A DNA stretch of 64,000 nt from Sulfitobacter geojensis. Its GTDB lineage: Bacteria > Pseudomonadota > Alphaproteobacteria > Rhodobacterales > Rhodobacteraceae. The DNA lies in NCBI RefSeq assembly GCF_000622325.1, contig NZ_JASE01000005.1, positions 744,001-808,000 on the forward strand. The letters are read 5' to 3'. The translations under genes were made by a program, and so were the position numbers. Below the pieces are notes generated by a model. That model saw only the letters and a program-made list of their open reading frames with translations. It was not told the origin of the DNA and did no database searches. Below are positions 18,354-26,827 of the stretch, piece after piece. Within the stretch, counting starts at the first letter, position 1. Each line of letters opens with the position of its first letter.

Positions 18354-19204
18354 GCTTTCCACTGGATCCGCAGATCGACTTTGACTTCAACGCCCGCGAA
18401 AGTGTCGCCTCTTTCGAGGACGAGTTTGGCAAGCTTGTCACGCTAAGCAATCATGCGATGGCCACCCTGCCCCGTCAGGCCGATCTGGTGTTCGACGAAG
18501 CAAGCGGCGCTGCACTTGATCTTTACGGTGTGGAAACGGGCCGCCCTGTTTTCCTATGGATTCATGGCGGCTATTGGCGCCTTGGCAACAAGGAAGGCAA
18601 CGCATTTGCCGCCCCCGGATTGGTCGCGAATGACGTCGCCGTTGCGGTGATGGATTATTCGCTGGCCCCCGCCGCCAACCTTGAACAGATCGTGCACGAG
18701 GTGCGCAGCGCCGTTGCGTGGTTGCACCGCGAGGGGCCGGTGCTGGGTCTGGACACCCGCAAAATTCACGTGGGCGGATCATCTGCCGGCGGGCATCTTA
18801 CCGGCGCAGTGATTGCGGGCGGATGGCACGCTGAATACGGCCTGCCCGAAAACATCATCGGGGCCGCCTTGGCGCTAAGCGGAATTTTTGATCTGGAACC
18901 CCTGCTGTCAACGCAGGTGAACGGCTGGATGAATATGGATATGGGCACCGTTGCCGCACTCTCGCCGCTCCACCACATCCCCGATCAGTCCGAAACGCAA
19001 CTGGTGCTGTCTGTTGGTGGCGATGAGCGCGACGGGTTCTTGCGCGAAACGGACCGGTTTCACACCGCATGGGCCGCCAAAGGTCACGCAGTCACGCAAA
19101 TCGAAATGGCCGGTTACAACCATTTCGATATCACCGGCACGCTGACCGATCCGAACGCAAAGCTGGTGCAGGCGACCCTGAATGCGATCAGGGCCTGCCC
19201 TTGA
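18350..19204 (+). CDS. Alpha/beta hydrolase of the esterase/arylformamidase-like type
   Basis: A 284-residue alpha/beta hydrolase. HGGYW at residues 72-76 forms the oxyanion-hole motif, Ser145 in GGSSAGG is the nucleophile, and the late His lies in GYNHFDI. This signature fits the hormone-sensitive-lipase/arylformamidase branch. It has no signal peptide. The start overlaps the preceding stop (ATGA), so it is co-translated with the gentisate genes. It may release gentisate or a related acid from an ester or amide, but the substrate cannot be read from sequence. Confidence 0.82.
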   Translation: MSFPLDPQIDFDFNARESVASFEDEFGKLVTLSNHAMATLPRQADLVFDEASGAALDLYGVETGRPVFLWIHGGYWRLGNKEGNAFAAPGLVANDVAVAVMDYSLAPAANLEQIVHEVRSAVAWLHREGPVLGLDTRKIHVGGSSAGGHLTGAVIAGGWHAEYGLPENIIGAALALSGIFDLEPLLSTQVNGWMNMDMGTVAALSPLHHIPDQSETQLVLSVGGDERDGFLRETDRFHTAWAAKGHAVTQIEMAGYNHFDITGTLTDPNAKLVQATLNAIRACP

Positions 19205-19597
19205 TTACAGAACAGCCGTGGCTTCGATTTCCAGCAGGGCCTCATCCTCGACCAGTCCGGCGACCACAACCATGGTCATCGCAGGAAAATGGCGCCCCAA
19301 CACCTTGCGATAAACGGCGCCCACTTCGGCCTGCCGCGCAAGGTATTCTTTTTTATCAATAACATACCACGTCAGCCGCACCAGATCTTCGATCTTGCCG
19401 CCTGCGGTCTCCAACACTGCAACGATATTGCTCAACGCCTGTTCCATCTGACCGATGAAATCGTGGCTTTCAAATACCTGATCGCCGTTCCAGCCGATTT
19501 GCCCGCCGATAAACAGCTGGTTGTCGGCAGTTTTCATGCCATTGGCATAGCCCTTGGCCTTGGCCCAACCTTCGGGTTGAATCACCTCATGTGCCAT
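19205..19597 (-). CDS. RidA family protein
   Basis: A 130-residue protein with the RidA/YjgF/UK114 layout: FIGGQIGWNGDQ, a long helix around QMEQALSNIVAVLETAGG, LVRLTWYVIDKKEY and the ending LLEIEATAVL. Members of this family deaminate reactive enamine/imine intermediates, or act in aromatic breakdown pathways as divergent paralogues. The ATG at 19597 follows GGAGA. It ends the run of minus-strand liv genes and converges with the gentisate cluster, meeting it with no gap. Residues around the usual substrate arginine differ from classic RidA, so it may belong to a Rid subgroup of unknown role. Confidence 0.85.
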   Translation of the reverse strand: MAHEVIQPEGWAKAKGYANGMKTADNQLFIGGQIGWNGDQVFESHDFIGQMEQALSNIVAVLETAGGKIEDLVRLTWYVIDKKEYLARQAEVGAVYRKVLGRHFPAMTMVVVAGLVEDEALLEIEATAVL

Positions 19598-19622
19598 TAT
19601 TCGTCTCCTCCAATACTCGAAT

Positions 19623-20312
19623 TCATACACCCAGATACTGATCGCGCACCTCGGATGTCAGTGTGTCCATATTGCCGTGCCAGACCGACACGCCACGTTC
19701 CAAAATCGCAACCTTATCAGCGACTTGTCTCAATTCACTTAGCGTCTTGTCCACCACAAGGATCGACAGATCGCCGGTTTTCTTAAGCTGCGCAATCGCG
19801 GCCCAGATTTCCTGTCGCACCACGGGCGCCAGCCCTTCGGTCGCCTCGTCCAGTATCAACAGACGCGGGTTTGTCATCAACGCGCGCCCGATCGCAAGCA
19901 TCTGTTGTTCCCCGCCCGACAGGGAACCGGCCAACTGATCACGCCGTTCGGCGAGCCGTGGAAACAGCGCGTGCACGGCCGCGAAATCCCAGACACCGGC
20001 CCGCGCCGATGCAAAGAGGTTTTCGTAAACCGTGAGGTTCGTAAAACACCGCCGCCCTTCAGGAACCAGACCCAGCCCCAGCCGCGCCGCCTTATGTGCA
20101 GGCAATGCGGCAATGTCGCGTCCCGCAAATTGCACCTGTCCCTTGGCGTGTTTCAGCAACCGGCAGATCACTTTGATCGTCGTTGATTTACCCATCCCGT
20201 TGCGGCCCATCAAAGCGGTAACTTGCCCCTCTTCAATGCTGAGATCGACACCAAAAAGCGCCTGCGATGCCCCGTAAGATGCTGTAACACCATGTAAATC
20301 CAACAAGCTCAT
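19623..20312 (-). CDS. livF: Branched-chain-type ABC transporter ATP-binding protein LivF
   Basis: A 229-residue ABC ATPase with Walker A GRNGMGKS at 36-43, signature SLSGGEQQMLAIGRAL, Walker B RLLILDEATEG and an H-loop equivalent near the end. The size and the sequence VPEGRRCFTNLTVYENL are typical of LivF, one of the two ATPases of the high-affinity branched-chain amino-acid importer family. The start overlaps the livG stop by ATGA. Its place near the gentisate genes leaves open an aromatic or aliphatic acid as substrate. Confidence 0.93.
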   Translation of the reverse strand: MSLLDLHGVTASYGASQALFGVDLSIEEGQVTALMGRNGMGKSTTIKVICRLLKHAKGQVQFAGRDIAALPAHKAARLGLGLVPEGRRCFTNLTVYENLFASARAGVWDFAAVHALFPRLAERRDQLAGSLSGGEQQMLAIGRALMTNPRLLILDEATEGLAPVVRQEIWAAIAQLKKTGDLSILVVDKTLSELRQVADKVAILERGVSVWHGNMDTLTSEVRDQYLGV

Positions 20313-21064
20313 GCCGCGTCCTCCTCGCCCAGATAGGCGATGCGCACTTCAGGGTTGGTGCGAATTTCATCGACGCTGCCGGTCGCAATGATCTTGCCAT
20401 AAACCAGAACCGAAATGCGGTCCGCACAGGCGAAAACCGCATCCATATCATGTTCCACCAACAGGATCGGGGCCTCGTGTTTCAGTTCCTGCAAGAATCC
20501 GGTCAGCGCCTTTGACCCCTCGACCCCCATGCCCGCCATCGGTTCGTCCATCAAAAAGGCCTTGGGCGCCAATGTCAGCGCAACGGCCACTTCCAACTGG
20601 CGGCGCTGGCCGTGCGACAGTTCCGCCGTGATCATATCTTCCTGCGCCTCCAGGCCAACCCGCGCCAAAGCATCGCGCGCCCGCGACAGCAAAGCCGCGT
20701 CTTTCATCGCGGGTTTGAAGAACCGAAAGACCGATCCACTTTGTCCCACTGCGCCCATTACCGCGTTTTCCAGCACGGTATATTCCATCGCCAAGGCCGA
20801 GATTTGAAACGTCCGTCCCAGCCCCAAACGCGCACGTTGCGCGGTTGTCATGCCGGTCACGTTCTGTCCCATAAATTCAACCGTGCCGCTGTCGGGTTTC
20901 AACCCGCCCGCGATCTGTTTGATCAACGTGGATTTGCCCGCCCCGTTCGGCCCGATCAACGCATGGATTTCACCCGCACGCAGATCCAGTGAGATGCCGT
21001 CGCTCGCGGCCAAAGCCCCAAAACTTTTGCGAATCTCGTGGATGTTCAGGATGCTATTTTCCAT
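20309..21064 (-). CDS. livG: Branched-chain-type ABC transporter ATP-binding protein LivG
   Basis: A 251-residue ABC ATPase with Walker A GPNGAGKST, signature ELSHGQRRQLEVAVAL and Walker B AFLMDEPMAGM. The LSHG signature in place of LSGG and the insertion typical of LivG are visible, as is the partner LivF. The ATG at 21064 was chosen because a longer frame to 21238 runs entirely inside livM. It overlaps the end of livM by 11 bases. Confidence 0.93.
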   Translation of the reverse strand: MENSILNIHEIRKSFGALAASDGISLDLRAGEIHALIGPNGAGKSTLIKQIAGGLKPDSGTVEFMGQNVTGMTTAQRARLGLGRTFQISALAMEYTVLENAVMGAVGQSGSVFRFFKPAMKDAALLSRARDALARVGLEAQEDMITAELSHGQRRQLEVAVALTLAPKAFLMDEPMAGMGVEGSKALTGFLQELKHEAPILLVEHDMDAVFACADRISVLVYGKIIATGSVDEIRTNPEVRIAYLGEEDAA

Positions 21065-22040
21065 GGGCCACCTCCCGTTTCGCCAGCTTGCCGATGATAC
21101 CGCCCTTGGCGAACAACACCACGCCCAGCAGGATCGCGCCCAGATAGATGAACCAGTACTCCGACAGCCCGCCAAGGAAATGTTCCAACAGAATATATAA
21201 CGCGGCCCCCACAACAGGACCGAACAGGCGCCCGACACCGCCCAGAATGATAAAAATCATGATCTCGCCAGAGATTTGCCAAGAGAACATCGTCGGGCTG
21301 ACAAAGCGGTTCAGGTCCGCGAACAACGCGCCCGCCAGACCGGTGATCGCGCCCGAAATAACGAAGGCCACCAGCCGCAAGCGGTAGACATTAATGCCCA
21401 CGGTCAGCGCCCGTTCTTCGTTCTGGTGCGCCCCGTTCAGCGCCAGACCAAAGGGCGATTTGTTCAAGCGGTCGACCAGAAACAACACCGCACAGAGCAA
21501 GGCAAAACAGATACCGAAGAACTGGATCGGGTCCAAAGTGTTCAGTCTCGGAAACTGGTTGCGCACGTAAATCGACAACCCGTCTTCGCCCCCATACGCC
21601 GGCCAAGATATTGTAAAGTAATAAAACATCTGACCAAAGGCGAGCGTGACCATGATGAAATACACCCCACTGGTCCGCAGCGACAGCGCCCCGATCAACA
21701 ATGCCAGCAGTGCACTTGCAATGACGGCAACCAGCCAGATGACCGGCATCGAATTGGTGCCCTCGATCAGGAACGGAGTTTCCAGGATCGGCGTATAGTT
21801 CTGCGCGTGGCTGGCCAGAATGCCCATGGCATATCCGCCCATCCCGAAAAAAGCAGCGTGCCCGAAACTGACCAAGCCCCCCTGCCCCAGCGCAAGGTTC
21901 AGCCCGACACCGGCCAGCGCAAAGATCACCGCACGGGTGGCCAGCGTGATGGTAAACGGTTCATCCACCGCAACCGCGTAGACCGGCACAAACACCAGCA
22001 GCGCCAGCATGATCAAATTGATATAACGTTCCCGCAGCAT
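21054..22040 (-). CDS. livM: Branched-chain-type ABC transporter permease LivM
   Basis: A 328-residue inner-membrane permease with about ten hydrophobic segments and the LivM motifs GLNLALGQGGLVSFGHAAFF and GGVGRLFGPVVGAALYILLE. The ATG at 22040 is one base past the livH stop (TGAG-ATG); a TTG five codons earlier is possible but would lengthen the overlap. It forms the translocation channel with LivH. Confidence 0.92.
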   Translation of the reverse strand: MLRERYINLIMLALLVFVPVYAVAVDEPFTITLATRAVIFALAGVGLNLALGQGGLVSFGHAAFFGMGGYAMGILASHAQNYTPILETPFLIEGTNSMPVIWLVAVIASALLALLIGALSLRTSGVYFIMVTLAFGQMFYYFTISWPAYGGEDGLSIYVRNQFPRLNTLDPIQFFGICFALLCAVLFLVDRLNKSPFGLALNGAHQNEERALTVGINVYRLRLVAFVISGAITGLAGALFADLNRFVSPTMFSWQISGEIMIFIILGGVGRLFGPVVGAALYILLEHFLGGLSEYWFIYLGAILLGVVLFAKGGIIGKLAKREVAHGK

Positions 22041-22041
22041 C

Positions 22042-22959
22042 TCAGGTTTTCCCAAACAGGCCGGTGGGTTTGAACAACAAAACCCCTGCCATCAAAATGT
22101 AAATCAGCATGGATGCGAGTGCGGAGCCGATTGTCGTCGCGGCAGACACCTCCATGAAGCTACCGAACACCACCGGCAACAAGGTCCGCCCCAAGGTATC
22201 GGTCAATCCGACAAGGATCGCGCCCGCCAAGGCCCCTTTGATAGACCCGATGCCACCGATCACGATCACCACAAAGGCAAGGATCAGCACCGGTTCGCCC
22301 ATGCCAACCTCGACCGACTGGATCGCGCCGACCAAGGCACCCGAAAGGCCCGCGAGTGCCGCGCCCAAGGCGAAAACCACAGTGTAGAGCACCGAAATAT
22401 CAACACCGAGCGCCGCAATCATTTCACGATCGTTTTCACCGGCGCGGATGCGCATGCCGATACGGGTTTTCGAAATCAGCAGGAACAGCCCCACCGCCAC
22501 GGCCAACCCGATCCCGATAATGGTCAAGCGGTAGAGGGAATATTGAATGCCGCCGGGCAAGGTGATCGTCCCTTTCAACATCTCCGGCACATTCAAAAAC
22601 AAGGGAAAGGAACCGAATACCCAACGGGTTGCTTCCGAAAAGATCAGGATCAGCGCAAAGGTCGCCAGAACCTGATCCAGATGATCCCGCGCATAAAGCC
22701 GCCGGATCACGGTAAGTTCGACCAGCGCGCCCGCCATCGCGGCCGCCACCATACTGCCCACCAGCGCCAGAAAGAAACTGCCGGTCCACCCTGCCACTGC
22801 TGCCGCCGCAAAGGCGCCAACCATGTAAAGCGACCCATGCGCGAGATTGATCAATCCCATGACGCCAAAGATAAGTGTCAGACCGGCGGCCATCAAAAAC
22901 AGCATCACGCCGAATTGCAGCCCGTTCAGCACTTGTTCGATCAAAAGAAGTGTCGTCAT
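22042..22959 (-). CDS. livH: Branched-chain-type ABC transporter permease LivH
   Basis: A 305-residue permease with strongly hydrophobic helices. Motifs typical of LivH include LTLIFGVMGLINLAHGSLYM near the N-terminus and IGGIGSIKGALAGAILVGL near the C-terminus. The start at 22959 (ATG) follows a G-rich stretch; a longer frame to 23001 lacks a ribosome site. It is the first gene after the hairpin that follows livJ. Confidence 0.92.
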   Translation of the reverse strand: MTTLLLIEQVLNGLQFGVMLFLMAAGLTLIFGVMGLINLAHGSLYMVGAFAAAAVAGWTGSFFLALVGSMVAAAMAGALVELTVIRRLYARDHLDQVLATFALILIFSEATRWVFGSFPLFLNVPEMLKGTITLPGGIQYSLYRLTIIGIGLAVAVGLFLLISKTRIGMRIRAGENDREMIAALGVDISVLYTVVFALGAALAGLSGALVGAIQSVEVGMGEPVLILAFVVIVIGGIGSIKGALAGAILVGLTDTLGRTLLPVVFGSFMEVSAATTIGSALASMLIYILMAGVLLFKPTGLFGKT

Positions 22960-22984
22960 CAGCCCCCGCCCACACGTCACGCAT

Positions 22985-23016
22985 AAAAAGACCCCCGACA
23001 ATCCTGCCGGAGGTCT
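22985..23016 (-). terminator. Hairpin with T-run between livJ and livHMGF
   Basis: On the minus strand, AGACCTCCGGC (23016-23006) pairs, with wobble pairs, with GTCGGGGGTCT (22999-22989) and is followed by TTTTT. This has the form of an intrinsic terminator between the binding-protein gene and the permease genes. Such sites usually let the binding protein be made in excess through partial readthrough. Confidence 0.7.
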
Positions 23017-23026
23017 GTGTTACAAG

Positions 23027-24199
23027 TTAGAGCTTGCAGTCGGCTGCATAGACGTCCTGACGGTCTTCCAGCGCCAGCTCGAGGATCTTGTTGGTGTAAA
23101 CATCCCCGTCCTTGATCACTTCACGGACATAAAAGTCCTGAATCGGGTGCTGGTTGTTGCCGAATTTGAAATCTCCACGAGTGGAGGCAAAATCAGCCTC
23201 TAGCAAAGCTGCACGAAAGGCATCCGTGTCTGCAACATCGGCTTTCGCCGCTGCCGAAACGATCAGATTGGCCGAATCAAACGCTTGCGACGCATAGAGC
23301 GACGGGATGCGGCCATACTCAGCCTTAAACGTCTCTACAAAAGCCTTGTTCGCAGCATTGTCGAGGTCAGGGCTCCACTGGGCTGTGTTGTGAATGCCCA
23401 TCGCGGCGTCACCGACGGCACCCAGAATGGTCTGGTCAAAGCTGAACGCAGGACCGACAACCGGCAATTCGATGCCGCTGTCCGCATATTGCTTGAGGAA
23501 CGAAATCCCCATGCCACCGGGCAGGAAGAAAAAGATACCGTCAGCACCTGACGCACGGATCTGTGCAATCTCGGCGGCGTAATCGGTCTGGCCCAACTTG
23601 GTGTACTGCTCACCGGCCAGCTCGCCTTCGTACATACGTTTGAAACCGGTCAGCGCATCCTTGCCAGCGGGGTAGTTGGGGGCCAGAATATACGCGTTCT
23701 TGAACCCCAATTTATTGGCATGCGCGCCTGCTGCTTCATGCTGGGCGTCGTTCTGCCACGCGACATTAAAGTAGTTTGCGTGACATCCCTTGCCCGCCAG
23801 TTGCGCAGGCCCCGCGTTGGGTGAGATATAGAATTTGCCCTGCGCGGTTGCGGCTGGTGCCACAGCCAGCGCTAGGTTTGACCAAACGATACCGGTCATG
23901 ATGTCCACCTTTTCGGACTGGATCATCTTATCTGCCAATTGCACCGCGATGTCGGGTTTACGCTGGTCATCTTCGACAACCACTTCGATCCCTTCATTGC
24001 CCGCTTGCTTGATGGCAAGCAAGAAACCGTCGCGGATGTCGACGCCCAGACCCGCGCCGCCACCGGTCAGGGTGGTGATCAGGCCGATTTTTACTTTGCC
24101 GCCGTGGCCGTCTGCTGCTGCGGGCATGGCCAAGCCAAGCGCGAGCGCACTTGCCGCGCCAAATGTCTTGAGCGTTTGTTTCACAGTCGTTGAATTCAT
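23027..24199 (-). CDS. Branched-chain-type ABC transporter substrate-binding protein (LivJ-like)
   Basis: A 390-residue periplasmic binding protein of the Peripla_BP_6 (LivJ/AmiC) fold. It starts with a signal peptide (AASALALGLAMPAAAD), then KIGLITTLTGGGAGLGVDIRDG, typical of the family's opening strand and ligand loop. The ATG at 24199 follows AGGGAGACC. It heads the livJ-HMGF order and probably has a promoter in the AT-rich 24200-24375 stretch. The ligand (leucine, other amino acids, amides or aromatic acids) cannot be predicted from sequence. Confidence 0.93.
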   Translation of the reverse strand: MNSTTVKQTLKTFGAASALALGLAMPAAADGHGGKVKIGLITTLTGGGAGLGVDIRDGFLLAIKQAGNEGIEVVVEDDQRKPDIAVQLADKMIQSEKVDIMTGIVWSNLALAVAPAATAQGKFYISPNAGPAQLAGKGCHANYFNVAWQNDAQHEAAGAHANKLGFKNAYILAPNYPAGKDALTGFKRMYEGELAGEQYTKLGQTDYAAEIAQIRASGADGIFFFLPGGMGISFLKQYADSGIELPVVGPAFSFDQTILGAVGDAAMGIHNTAQWSPDLDNAANKAFVETFKAEYGRIPSLYASQAFDSANLIVSAAAKADVADTDAFRAALLEADFASTRGDFKFGNNQHPIQDFYVREVIKDGDVYTNKILELALEDRQDVYAADCKL

Positions 24200-24375
24200 T
24201 TTTGGTCTCCCTGAGTGAACTGGCGCTATTTGATGCGCCTAATGTCGGCATCTTGTGCCGCAATGACGTCAATTGGAATGACTTATTGAAAAACGCTACT
24301 CCGGCGCCTTTTTTATTTCAAGTATAAAATATTTGACCCTCAAGCGAATACTTCTTCCTTAGAACAGGCAAACAA

Positions 24376-24404
24376 AAACGGCGCTGAAATGCTCAGCGCC
24401 GTTT
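24376..24404 (-). terminator. Intrinsic terminator after the cytochrome c gene
   Basis: A perfect 12-bp stem, AAACGGCGCTGA (24376-24387) against its complement at 24393-24404, with a five-base loop. Read on the minus strand it is followed by a T-rich run. It lies 30 bases past the cytochrome c stop and insulates the liv operon. Confidence 0.85.
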
Positions 24405-24433
24405 CTAATTTTTCAGCATGTCGATATCGCAGG

Positions 24434-24886
24434 TTAGTCTGCGGCGACCTCCGGGCCGACGGAGACCAGATAGGCCCAGACATTTTTGGCGTCTTCTTCG
24501 TCTTTCAACTTGTAAGACATTTTCGACTTGGCTTTTTTGTCGTCGTTATAGGTACGCAGGAAACCACGTGGGTCCGCGACATAGGCGACAAAATCTGCTT
24601 CGTTCCATTCAAGGCCCGCCTCGCCCGCAGCGACAAGCGACTTGCCGTATTTCTTGCCGAAGTCTTCATTCGTGCCCGCGACGCTGCCATAAATACCATA
24701 AAGGTTCGGTCCGCTGCGACCACCCTTGGCGATGTCCTCGCCGTCGGCGTCGACAATGGCGTGGCATGATTTACACTTCTTGAACACGGCTTCGCCCGCT
24801 GCGGCGTCACCGGTTGCATGACCATCGGCAAAAGCCGGTCCCGCCAACATAGCAAGACCCAGTGCGGTGGTTCTCAAAATAGACAT
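24434..24886 (-). CDS. Class I c-type cytochrome (cytochrome c2-like)
   Basis: A 150-residue periplasmic electron carrier. A signal peptide (TTALGLAMLAGPAFAD) is followed by the haem motif C38-K-S-C41-H42; the likely sixth ligand is Met123 in KSKMSYKL, preceded by the usual NDDKKAK loop. A GPNLYGIYG loop and WNEADFVAYVADP complete the class I fold. The size is larger than mitochondrial-type c because of a loop insertion, typical of alphaproteobacterial c2/c550. The ATG at 24886 follows AGGAG. It stands alone with its own terminator. Confidence 0.9.
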   Translation of the reverse strand: MSILRTTALGLAMLAGPAFADGHATGDAAAGEAVFKKCKSCHAIVDADGEDIAKGGRSGPNLYGIYGSVAGTNEDFGKKYGKSLVAAGEAGLEWNEADFVAYVADPRGFLRTYNDDKKAKSKMSYKLKDEEDAKNVWAYLVSVGPEVAAD

Positions 24887-25073
24887 CTCTGAACTCCTGT
24901 TGCGTTTGTTCACTTGCTTCTAACCTAATCTATTTTCATGAAAGACAAACCCCGCTGACGTGCCATTTTGCCCGATTTCCTGCGACCAATCGCCCGCCCT
25001 GCCCCAATCTTGCGCTTCCCTACGGTTTCATGCGACTACCCCGCCTCAACCACAGCGACCGATGGACCCTGTA

Positions 25074-25610
25074 ATGCGCCCGACCAAGATCATGATTCCT
25101 GCATGGATTGATGGCACGCTAACACCCGTTGAAAAGCTGGACGCCCATCTGCGCGGGCTGCGCCATCTTGCGGTTTCCGTCTTTGTCGTTCGGGACGGTG
25201 CGATCCTGATCCAGCAGCGGGCGCTGGGAAAATACCACACGCCGGGCCTTTGGGCGAATACCTGTTGTACCCATCCCGAATGGGACGAAGCACCAATGCA
25301 CTGCGCACAGCGGCGATTGAACGAAGAACTTGGCATCACGGGTCTAACGCTCGCACATCGGGGACAAGTTGAATATCGCGCCGATGTTGGCAACGGTATG
25401 ATCGAACACGAGGTCGTAGAGATATTTGTCGCCCATGCGGACAGCGACCTTTCAATCACGCCGAACCCTGAGGAGGTGATGTCCACGCGATGGGCAACAC
25501 CAGAAACGCTTGCCACCGAGATAGATCAGGATCCGACACAGTTCACGCCCTGGATGCGGATATACCTTGAGCAACACGCCAACATGATCTTTGGCCGGGA
25601 TCAGATGTGA
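25074..25610 (+). CDS. idi: Isopentenyl-diphosphate delta-isomerase, type 1
   Basis: A 178-residue Nudix-fold isomerase interconverting isopentenyl and dimethylallyl diphosphate. Active-site pieces are present: the catalytic Cys in TCCTHPEWDE, the metal-binding HLAVSVFVV and RRLNEELG, and the acidic region HEVVEIFVAH. In this group of bacteria the gene serves carotenoid, quinone or bacteriochlorophyll synthesis. Start choice is uncertain: ATG at 25062, 25074 or 25092 are all possible and none has a strong ribosome site; 25074 has a GGA at a sensible distance. Confidence 0.9.
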   Translation: MRPTKIMIPAWIDGTLTPVEKLDAHLRGLRHLAVSVFVVRDGAILIQQRALGKYHTPGLWANTCCTHPEWDEAPMHCAQRRLNEELGITGLTLAHRGQVEYRADVGNGMIEHEVVEIFVAHADSDLSITPNPEEVMSTRWATPETLATEIDQDPTQFTPWMRIYLEQHANMIFGRDQM

Positions 25611-25714
25611 CCCTATCATGCGGTTTAGGGTCTAAATCCTGTTAGCGCCGTTAGGTTGCCAGTTATGGCTTGCGATACCCGTCAACTTACTGAATTCGCA
25701 TCAAAATCGCCAAC

Positions 25715-25730
25715 TGTCCCCGCGGGGACA
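25715..25730. repeat. parS-like palindrome 1
   Basis: A perfect 16-bp palindrome TGTCCCCGCGGGGACA, 8 bases beyond the stop of the ParB gene. The same sequence recurs at 27124 and 28158, with a one-base variant at 26731. Size and shape match parS sites; the sequence is unlike the chromosomal TGTTTCACGTGAAACA type. Confidence 0.7.
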
Positions 25731-25737
25731 TCCTGCC

Positions 25738-26811
25738 CTAGCCTTCCAGTGTGTTTAAAAAGGCTTCCACCGCGGCCTCCAGACGCTTGCGTTCGATGCC
25801 GCTGAAATCCTGCGCCAGTCGCAACTCTATACGCCCGTCTGCAACGGTGCATTTCGCATCCCCCTCGGGACGTGCCAAACGGAATGTCGTCTTGGCCTGC
25901 CGGGCCGCCCCGCCCGGTTTCACCTTTTTCTTTGGTGCAACGGGTGCCTCTGCCACAAACTGCGAAAGAAGCGCCTGTTCCTGCTCCGCCGTTCTTTCCT
26001 CGTCTGCTGCAAGCATCCGGTTCAGAACGCTTTGCGCTTCGGCACCTTCATCCAAACGACGCACGACCGCCAATCCCAGCGCGCGCGGTACGGCATCGAC
26101 ATGGGCAAGGCGTCCGTCGGTGGCGGATAAAAGCCGGACAAAATGTTTAATATAGCTACGCTTTTGACGTCCCGACGACGCGAACAGCAACTCGACCGCG
26201 TGATCATATCCCTCAACATCCGCCGCCTGCTTGCGGTAATTGATCGCCAACTGCGCCATCTCGCCAAAGGACACACCGCGCCGCACAAGGTTTTCGTCAA
26301 CCATCTGGCGATAAAGCCGCAGCAGGTTTTCACCCTTGGCGTTGATCCCCGCAGGGATGCGCGCGAACTGCGCATCACCGGTTTCTTCGAACAATTCGCG
26401 GTAGGCTGTGAAACGGCGAAACCCCTGAATCAGTTCGAACGCATCGCCGACCTGTTCAACCCGAATGGGATTCGACAGGCCGATCTCCTGAATGGAGCGT
26501 TTCAATTCGTCGATCTCGACATCCCGTCCGGGTGCGCGGTCCCGTGTCAGCTTGTCCGTGCGGATCGCGTCCAACGGCACCAGATCCGTGATCAACCCCG
26601 CCTTTTTCAAACGCACATGTTCATGCGCCAATGCGTCATTTTCCTGACGGATCGCAGCCTCAGCCGCCTGGCGTTCATGTAAGGCCTCGGCGTTTTCGGT
26701 AATGGCGGCTGCCATCGGGCCACGGCGTTCTGTCCCCGTGGGGACAGGGGCGTCGGACGGCGTGTCGACGTCATCGAAATTGATGTCGAAAATACGTTTC
26801 TTCTTGCTCAT
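25738..26811 (-). CDS. ParB/RepB-type plasmid partition protein
   Basis: A 357-residue ParB-fold protein. A ParB N-terminal domain occupies about residues 70-160 (DLVPLDAIRTDKLTRDR, IEELKRSI-like helix, NPIRVEQVGDAFELIQGFRRFTAYRE), with the arginine patch FRRF. It is followed by a DNA-binding helix domain near 165-260 and a C-terminal dimerisation tail. The N-terminal 60 residues are polar and contain a parS-like site in their coding DNA. The stop is 16 bases from palindrome 1. It follows parA closely (16 bases), the usual parAB order, and is more like plasmid RepB/ParB than chromosomal ParB. A GAGG ribosome site precedes ATG 26811. Confidence 0.88.
   Translation of the reverse strand: MSKKKRIFDINFDDVDTPSDAPVPTGTERRGPMAAAITENAEALHERQAAEAAIRQENDALAHEHVRLKKAGLITDLVPLDAIRTDKLTRDRAPGRDVEIDELKRSIQEIGLSNPIRVEQVGDAFELIQGFRRFTAYRELFEETGDAQFARIPAGINAKGENLLRLYRQMVDENLVRRGVSFGEMAQLAINYRKQAADVEGYDHAVELLFASSGRQKRSYIKHFVRLLSATDGRLAHVDAVPRALGLAVVRRLDEGAEAQSVLNRMLAADEERTAEQEQALLSQFVAEAPVAPKKKVKPGGAARQAKTTFRLARPEGDAKCTVADGRIELRLAQDFSGIERKRLEAAVEAFLNTLEG
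26731..26746. repeat. parS-like palindrome 2 (one mismatch), inside parB
   Basis: TGTCCCCGTGGGGACA differs by one base from the perfect palindrome and lies inside the first 30 codons of parB. Keeping the site within coding sequence suggests it is functional. Confidence 0.55.
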
Positions 26812-26827
26812 CTCTTTGTCCTCAACC

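Noticed and set aside
18350-19204. Kynurenine formamidase (KynB) for the alpha/beta hydrolase
   Set aside because: The motif pattern fits the wider hydrolase family, and its place in a gentisate cluster does not suggest tryptophan breakdown.
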